DNA of 64,000 nucleotides from Panulirus ornatus. Its lineage: Eukaryota; Arthropoda; Malacostraca; Decapoda; Palinuridae. Shown here piece by piece: positions 57,652 to 64,000 of this stretch. The notes beneath the pieces were generated by a model. That model did not search any database. It worked only from the letters and a program-made list of their open reading frames with translations, and was not told the origin of the DNA. Location of the stretch: assembly GCF_036320965.1 (NCBI RefSeq), contig NC_092270.1:16571575-16635574 (forward strand). The letters are read 5' to 3'. Position 1 is the first letter of the stretch; each line of letters starts with the position of its first letter. The position numbers were made by a program, and so were the translations under genes.

Positions 57652-57872
57652 GGGATAGGGGAGAAAGAAACTTCCCACGTATTCCCTGCGCGTCGTAGAA
57701 GGCGACTAAAAGGGAAGGGAGCGGGGGGCTGGGAATCCTCCCCTCTCGATTTTTTTTTTTAATTTTCCAAAAGAAGGGAAAGAGAAGGGGGCCAGGAGAG
57801 GATATTCCCTCAAAGGTCCAGTCCTCTGTTCTTAATGCTACCTCGCTAATGCAGGAAATGGCGAATAGTATG

Positions 57873-57885
<13 letters not shown>
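57652..57885 (+). mobile_element. SINE-like element, second copy
   Basis: Same design as the copy at 8635: palindromic head ATCCCTGGGGATAGGGG, CGTCGTAGAAGGCGACTAAA, the private GATATTCCCTCAAAG middle, tail GCTACCTCGCTAATGCAGGA, then AATGGCGAATAGTATG and an AT-rich end. It too is followed at once by the reverse tail of a LINE-A copy. Confidence 0.75.
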
Positions 57886-57904
<19 letters not shown>

Positions 57905-58095
57905 TTTATACTTTGTCGCTGTCTCCCGCGTCTGCGAGGTAGCGCAAGGAAACAGACGAAAGAAATGGCCCAACCCCCCCCCCCCATACACATGTACATA
58001 CACACGTCCACACACGCAAATATACATACCTACACAGCTTTCCATGGTTTACCCCAGACGCTTCACATGCCCCGACTCAATCCACTGACAGCACG

Positions 58096-59265
58096 TCATC
58101 CCCTGTATACCACATCGCTCCAATTCACTCTATTCCTTGCCCTCCTTTCACCCTCCTGCATGTTCAGGCCCCGATCACACAAAATCTTTTTCACTCCATC
58201 TTTCCACCTCCAATTTGGTCTCCCTCTTCTCCTCGTTCCCTCCACCTCCGACACATATATCCTCTTGGTCAATCTTTCCTCACTCATTCTCTCCATGTGC
58301 CCAAACCATTTCAAAACACCCTCTTCTGCTCTCTCAACCACGCTCTTTTTATTTCCACACATCTCTCTTACCCTTACGTTACTTACTCGATCAAACCACC
58401 TCACACCACACATTTTCCTCAAACATCTCATTTCCAGCACGTCCATCCTCCTGCGCACAACTCTATCCATAGCCCACGCCTCGCAACCATACAACATTGT
58501 TGGAACCACTATTCCTTCAAACATACCCATTTTTGCTTTCCGAGATAATGTTCTCGACTTCCATACATTTTTCAAGGCTCCCAAAATTTTCGCCCCCTCC
58601 CCCACCCTATAATCCACTTCTGCTTCCATGGTTCCATCCGCTGACAGATCCACTCCCAGATATCTAAAACACTTCATTTCCTCCAGTTTTTCTCCATTCA
58701 AACTCACCTCCCAAGTGACTTGACCCTCAACCCTACTGTACCTAATAACCTTGCTCTTATTCACATTTACTCTTAACTTTCTTCTTCCACACACTTTACC
58801 AAACTCAGTCACCAGCTTCTGCAGTTTCTCACATGAATCAGCCACCAGCGCTGTATCATCAGCGAACAACAACTGACTCACTTCCCAAGCTCTCTCATCC
58901 CCAACAGACTTCATACTTGCCCCTCTTTCCAAAACTCTTGCATTTACCTCCCTAACAACCCCATCCATAAACAAATTAAACAACCATGGAGACATCACAC
59001 ACCCCTGCCGCAAACCTACATTCACTGAGAACCAATCACTTTCCTCTCTTCCTACACGTACACATGCCTTACATCCTCGAAAGAAACTTTTCACTGCTTC
59101 TAACAACTTGCCTCCCACACCATATATTCTTAATACCTTCCACAGAGCATCTCTATCAACTCTATCATATGCCTTCTCCAGATCCATAAATGCTACATAC
59201 AAATCCATTTGCTTTTCTAAGTATTTCTCACATACATTCTTCAAAGCAAACACCGATCCACACAT
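58096..59265 (-). pseudogene. LINE-A RT, motif A to C-terminus, 389 codons
   Basis: Contains motif A (FMDLEKAYDRVDRD, catalytic Asp near residue 28), motif B (GLRQGCVMSPWLFNLFMDGV, 85-104), the FADD box (134-137), RYLGVDL, LYGCEAWAMD and the C-terminal WFGHMERMSEERLTK and GRPNWRWKDG segments. It stops at VVYRG, about 12 codons short of other subfamilies. A one-base loss near 59255 (CACCGATCC for CACCTGATCC) separates it from the upstream block. All RT catalytic residues are present. Confidence 0.85.
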
Positions 59266-59819
59266 CCTCTACCACTTCTGAAACCGCACTGCTCTTCCCC
59301 AATCTGATGCTCTGTACATGCCTTCACCCTCTCAATCAATACCCTCCCATATAATTTACCAGGAATACTCAACAAACTTATACCTCTGTAATTTGAGCAC
59401 TCACTCTTATCCCCTTTGCCTTTGTACAATGGCACTATGCACGCATTCCGCCAATCCTCAGGCACCTCACCATGAGTCATACATACATTAAATAACCTTA
59501 CCAACCAGTCAACAATACAGTCACCCCCTTTTTTAATAAATTCCACTGCAATACCATCCAAACCTGCTGCCTTGCCGGCTTTCATCTTCCGCAAAGCTTT
59601 TACTACCTCTTCTCTGTTTACCAAATCATTTTCCCTAACCCTCTCACTTTGCACACCACCTCGACCAAAACACCCTATATCTGCCACTCTGTCATCAGAC
59701 ACATTCAACAAACCTTCAAAATACTCATTCCATCTCCTTCTCACATCACCACTACTTGTTATCACCTCCCCATTTACGCCCTTCACTGAAGTTCCCATTT
59801 GCTCCCTTGTCTTACGCAC
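59241..59819 (-). pseudogene. LINE-A linker end and RT motifs 0-2, 192 codons
   Basis: Runs from REQMGTSVKG through KMKAGKAAGLDGIAVEFIKK, NACIVPLYKGKGDKSECSNY and CGFRSGRGCVD. It overlaps the next block because of the one-base loss near 59255 and is separated from the endonuclease block by a small deletion near 59832 (CTTCAGAAC where others have CTTCCAAAAC). Confidence 0.85.
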
Positions 59820-59833
59820 CCTATTTACCTCCT

Positions 59834-61090
59834 TCAGAACATCTTTTTATTCTCCCTAAAATTTACTGATAGTCTCTCACCCCAACTCTCATTTGCCCTT
59901 TTTTTCACCTCTTGCACCTTTCTCTTGACCTCCTGTCTCTTTCTTTTATACTTCTCCCACTCAATTGCATTTTTTCCCTGCAAAAATCGTCCAAATGCCT
60001 CTCTCTTCTCTTTCACTAATACTCTTACTTCTTCATCCCACCACTCACTACCCTTTCTAAACAGCCCACCTCCCACTCTTCTCATGCCACAAGCATCTTT
60101 TGCGCAATCCATCACTGATTCCCTAAATACATCCCATTCCTCCCCGACTCCCCTTACTTCCATTGTTCTCACCTTTTTCCATTCTGTACACAGTCTCTCC
60201 TGGTACTTCCCCACACAGGTCTCCTTCCCAAGCTCACTTACTCTCACCACCATCTTCACCCCAACATTCACTCCTCTTTTCTGAAAACCCATACTAATCT
60301 TCACCTTAGCCTCCACAAGATAATGATCAGACATCCCTCCAGTTGCACCTCTCAGCACATTGACATCCAAAAGTCTCTCTTTCGCACGCCTGTCAATTAA
60401 CACGTAATCCAATAACGCTCTCTGGCCATCTCTCCTACTTACATAAGTATACTTATGTATATCTCGCTTTTTAAACCAGGTATTCCCAATCATCAGTCCT
60501 TTTTCAGCACATAAATCTACAAGCTCTTCACCATTTCCATTTACAACACTGAACACCCCATGCATACCAATTATTCCCTCAACTGCCACATTACTCACCT
60601 TTGCATTCAAATCACCCATCACTATAACCCGGTCTCGTGCATCAAAACCGCTAACACACTCATTCAGCTGCTCCCAAAACACTTGCCTCTCATGATCTTT
60701 CTTCTCATGCCCAGGTGCATATGCACCAATAATCACCCACCTCTCTCCATCAACTTTCAATTTTACCCATATTAATCGAGAATTTACTTTCTTACATTCT
60801 ATCACATACTCCCACAACTCCTGTTTCAGGAGTATTGCTACTCCTTCCCTTGCTCTTGTCCTCTCACTAACCCCTGACTTCACTCCCCAGACATTTCCAA
60901 ACCACTCTTCCCCTTTACCCTTGAGCTTCGTTTCACTCAGAGCCAAAACATCCAGGTTCCTTTCCTCAAACATACTACCTATCTCTCCTTTTTTCACATC
61001 TTGGTTACATCCACACACATTTAGGCACCCCACTCTGAGCCTTCGAGGAGGATGATCACTCCCCGCGTGACTCCTTCTTCTGTTTCCCAT
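59834..61090 (-). pseudogene. LINE-A endonuclease and linker, 418 codons
   Basis: This block shows the probable natural start: ATG followed by GNRRRSHAG, about 120 bp from the element's 5' end; most other copies have AGG there. Endonuclease motifs: Asn24 in GCLNVCGCNQ, Glu53 in SETKLKG, the IIGAYAPG strand (120-127), Asp160/Asn162 in VMGDLNAKVS, and SDH at 254-256. The basic linker (KRKRQEVKRKVQEVKKR) follows. The domain would nick AT-rich target DNA. The ORF ends by frameshift near 59834. Confidence 0.85.
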
Positions 61091-61246
61091 TTTAGAAAGT
61101 TAATACAAGGAGGGGAGGATTTCCGGCCCCCCGCTCCCGTCCCCTCTAGTCGCTTTCTACGACACGCGAGGAATACGTGGGAAGTATTCTTTCACCCCCT
61201 ATCCCCAGGGATAATATACATATATATATACATATACACACACACA

Positions 61247-61296
<50 letters not shown>

Positions 61297-61620
61297 TATA
61301 TATACATATGAAAAATGTAAGAAACAATTTAGAAAACAAACTTTAGCTTGAAATGAATGAAAAAAAATGAATGTCACATAATGGTTCAACCTCTGGCTAT
61401 GGAAAAGGAAATGTACAATTTATTCACACAAACGTCAATAGCAGTTCTCATCAATTTCACCACTGTATCAATAAGCTTCAATGTCTAAGCTACATTTTTC
61501 TCCAACTTCACTATTTTCTTGTCCAAACACCATGCATGAAAACTATCACTCCATTAACACAACTATAACATTTATTTCCCCTTTAAAAGTTCTGGGGAAG
61601 TCTGTCTCGATACACTGCGG
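60272..61620. repeat. Large inverted repeat, left arm (at least 1.35 kb)
   Basis: The reverse complement of this arm is found at 62637-64000. Shared parts are the LINE-A 5' portion, its palindrome, a CA/TA-rich stretch, and about 310 bp of unique DNA ending at GATACACTGCGG. The unique part looks around 90% identical by eye. The outer limit is set only by the window end. Confidence 0.85.
61236..61292. repeat. (CA)n microsatellite
   Basis: CA run with two CATA interruptions, right next to the LINE-A 5' end. Its mirror partner in the right arm (about 62970-63020) is a TG run. Confidence 0.95.
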
Positions 61621-61811
61621 CGAGGCGACGCGACGCTGACACAATCACTGTCACAATATCACTTCTGCCTCCTCAAGTCAATCTCTCAGCCACAGTGCAG
61701 GCCTTCATCGTCGAAATCGGTCTTCTGGAGGTTACCGTTGTCGATGGGTGTTACCATGTCCTTGCTGGAGTTGCAGCCCATCCTCACCTTTGAGGGAATA
61801 CGCTACCTCGC
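61621..61811. other. Inverted-repeat spacer, unassigned GC-richer part
   Basis: Higher GC than surroundings (GGCGAGGCGACGCGACGC). No motif recognised. Confidence 0.4.
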
Positions 61812-61970
61812 TTATACATATACATATACATACATGTACATACATATACATACATGTATATGTTGAAATGTATTTGTATATATGTGTGGGTGGGTTGGGC
61901 CATTCCTCGTCTGTTTGCTTGTACTACCTCGCTAATGCGAAGAGACAGTGGTTAAGTATAATAAATACAT
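61812..61970 (+). mobile_element. LINE-A tail fragment in inverted-repeat spacer
   Basis: TATACATA-rich 3' UTR, GTGGGTGGGTTGGGCCATTC, a damaged tail block and an A/T-rich end. Strongly 5'-truncated. Confidence 0.7.
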
Positions 61971-62007
61971 ATATATTTTCAGAAGTATCTAATCTCAGGC
62001 CTTGAAA

Positions 62008-62010
<3 letters not shown>

Positions 62011-62085
<75 letters not shown>
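62011..62085. repeat. (AT)n microsatellite
   Basis: About 37 uninterrupted AT units. Confidence 0.98.
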
Positions 62086-62087
<2 letters not shown>

Positions 62088-62636
62088 TTATGGCGCAGAG
62101 GCGTCGCACACGCCAGTTCGCCCCAGGGGAGAGAAAACACTCATCACCACGAGTCCGATTGTGTGTTGAGGTTGCGTGAGTCGATCCACTAAGATCATGT
62201 TGCTCCCTTGATAGAGTTGAGTCATGTCAAGCAGTCGCTGAGTAGGTGGATATATTGCCAGCCTTATGACCGCTCACTCGCCCTATCTTATGTCCATACA
62301 CTCGAGCACTGATAGAAGGACCCACAAGCGGATGTAGATCGTGTTGTGTTCAGTTACGTTCGCCTCCTGGACCTTCCTATCAAAATGGAAAGCGGAAGGA
62401 CTGGCGGGAGCTGCCTCGTCCTCTTGCCTGATGTGGTGCCTCCAGTTTCTTTGCCATCTGAAGTTTGCATCAGCCTTCACTCCTGCCTGCAGTAGCATGC
62501 CTGCCTGCAGTAGCATGCTTTCCGACATGTTTCATGAGCTCCTCTTCGCCAACGGAACTACCTTGGCCACCAGTGATGCTACTACGTTTGTGAATCAAAA
62601 ACCATTGCAACACAAACCTCGCCAGGTGGTAGTGTC
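62086..62636. other. Inverted-repeat spacer, unassigned
   Basis: Balanced-composition DNA with overlapping short ORFs on both strands (62341-62676 plus, 62283-62528 minus). A GCCTGCAGTAGCATG unit occurs twice in tandem near 62488-62518. Coding use is not supported by any motif; it could contain a 5' exon of a host gene. Confidence 0.3.
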
Positions 62637-63016
62637 CCGCAGTGTATCGAGACAGACTTCCCCACAACTTTTTTAAAGGGGAAGTAAATGTTTATAGTTG
62701 TGTTACTGGAGTGATAGTTTTCATACATGGCGCTTTGACAAGAAAATAGAGAAATTGGAAAAAATGTAGCTTAGACACTGAAGCTTATTGATACAGTGGT
62801 TAAATTGATGAGAACTACTATTGACTTTTGTGTAAATAAATTAAACATTTCCTTTTTCCATAGCCAGAGGTTGAACCATTATGTGACGTTCATTTTTTTC
62901 TTTTCATTTCAAGCTAGAAGTTTCAGTTTTCTAAATTGTTTCTTACATTTCTCATATGTATATATATGTATGTGTGTGTGTGTGTGTATATGTGCGTGTG
63001 TGTGTGTATGTGTGTG

Positions 63017-63053
<37 letters not shown>

Positions 63054-64000
63054 TATCCCTGGGGATAGGGGGTGAAAGAATACTTCCCACGCATTCCTCG
63101 CGTGTCGTAGAAAGCGACTAGAGGGGACAGGAGCGGGGGGCCAGAAATCCTCCCCTCCTTGTATTTTTTTAACTTTCTAAAATGGGAAACAGAAGAAGGA
63201 GTCACGCGGGGAGTGCTCATCCTCCTCGAAGGCTCAGATTGGGGTGCCTAAATGTGTGTGGATGTAACCAAGATGTGAAAAAATGAGAGATAGGTAGTAT
63301 GTTTGAGGAAAGGAACCTGGATGTTTTGGCTCTGAGTGAAACGAAGCTCAAGGGTGAAGGGGAAGAGTGGTTTGGGAATGTCTTGGGAGTAAAGTCAGGG
63401 GTTAGTGAGAGGACAAGAGCAAAGGAAGGAGTAGCAGTACTCCTGAAACAGGAGTTGTGGGAGTATGTGATAGAATGTAAGAAAGTAAATTCTCGATTAA
63501 TATGGGTAAAACTGAAAGTTGATGGAGAGAGATGGGTGATTATTGGTGCATATGCACCTGGGCATGAGAAGAAAGATCACGAGAGGCAAGTGTTTTGGGA
63601 GCAGCTGAATGAGTGTGTTAGTGGTTTTGATGCACGAGACCGGGTTATAGTGATGGGTGATTTGAATGCAAAGGTGAGTAATGTGGCAGTTGAGGGAATA
63701 ATTGGTATACATGGGGTGTTCAGTGTTGTAAATGGAAATGGTGAAGAGCTTGTAGAATTATGTGCTGAAAAAGGACTGATGATTGGGAATACCTGGTTTA
63801 AAAAGCGAGATATACATAAGTATACTTATGTAAGTAGGAGAGATGGCCAGAGAGCGTTATTGGATTACGTGTTAATTGACAGGCGCGTGAAAGAGAGACT
63901 TTTGGATGTTAATGTGCTGAGAGGAGCAACTGGAGGGATGTCTGATCATTATCTTGTGGAGGCTAAGGTGAAGATTTGTATGAGTTTTCAGAAAAAAAGA
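62637..64000. repeat. Large inverted repeat, right arm, cut by window end
   Basis: Mirror of the left arm, starting at CCGCAGTGTATCGAGACAG. Both arms carry a LINE-A copy with the same unusual leader variant (AACCAAGATGTGAAAAAA, where other copies have GATGAGAAAAAA) at the same place, so the LINE-A copy was present before the inverted duplication. Confidence 0.85.
63053..64000 (+). mobile_element. LINE-A 5' part, runs off the window
   Basis: Starts with the 5' palindrome and leader, has the natural ATG near 63182, then endonuclease coding: SETKLKGEGEEW, IIGAYAPGHEKK, VIVMGDLNAKVS and MSDHYLVEAKV near 63939-63970. A TGA replaces a glycine codon near 63285, just after the N-terminal Asn motif, so this copy is broken at its start. 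The remainder is outside the window. Confidence 0.85.

Larger units (their letters stand above)
57886..61212 (-). mobile_element. LINE-A copy, full length, most intact in window
   Basis: Poly-T and reverse tail block at the left, short-3'UTR subfamily deletion, a nearly complete ORF, and leader with the 5' palindrome at the right. Only two frameshifts separate its three coding blocks. Its 5' portion lies within the left arm of the large inverted repeat. Confidence 0.9.

Noticed and set aside
62341..62676. 111-codon ORF in the inverted-repeat spacer as a secreted or membrane protein
   Set aside because: An overlapping ORF exists on the other strand, there is a tandem 15-bp repeat inside it, and it ends within the repeat arm. 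No supporting motif.

Overview
The window reads as a eukaryotic, repeat-rich intergenic or intronic stretch from an invertebrate, most likely a crustacean. That taxon is an inference: it rests on my memory of similar LINE sequences in decapod genomes plus the style of the C2H2 zinc-finger genes. There are no operons, no RNA genes that I can see, and almost no intact host coding sequence. Roughly two thirds of the bases belong to one family of non-LTR retrotransposon, called LINE-A here: about 3.5 kb full length, one ORF of about 1,000 codons with an apurinic/apyrimidinic-type endonuclease followed by a reverse transcriptase, no recognised ORF1, and a short AT-rich tail. These traits fit the RTE group.

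Layout: the tip of a LINE-A copy (1-92); a 5'-truncated copy with a clean 16-bp target-site duplication (444-1843); unassigned DNA; a near full-length plus-strand copy (3652-7181); a very old Jockey-like LINE, split into 7885-8585 and 15124-16965 by a 6.5-kb cluster of LINE-A and SINE-like insertions; a dead Tc1/mariner transposase end (16975-17256); a well preserved 5'-truncated LINE-A copy (18189-21237); a C2H2 zinc-finger terminal exon (21454-23035); a 44-bp-period minisatellite (23590-24095); a relic resembling an RNase H-bearing LINE, interrupted by a LINE-A copy with a 14-bp duplication; small LINE-A fragments; a 4.3-kb unassigned stretch; and a head-to-tail array of four minus-strand LINE-A copies (34447-49153), the last two forming a nearly identical 3.8-kb tandem duplication. 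Then come inverted LINE-A tails, an old LINE-A relic, a second zinc-finger exon with a frameshift (51832-53775), a CR1/L2-like relic, more LINE-A pieces, a second SINE-like copy, a near-intact LINE-A copy, and a large inverted repeat whose right arm runs off the window end.

The zinc-finger loci are paralogues, alike in the 3' end of the preceding intron, the coding exon and the 3' region. The first is open; the second is broken.

The most unusual material concerns LINE-A biology. A SINE-like element of about 240 bp has a head resembling the LINE-A 5' leader and a tail resembling the LINE-A 3' end. A short palindrome sits at the 5' terminus of both. One subfamily is marked by a shared 3' UTR deletion and a shared early stop. 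One copy carries a templated-looking 0.35-kb internal insertion. The crossover point of the tandem duplication can be placed from diagnostic bases. No defence, biosynthetic or signalling system was found.
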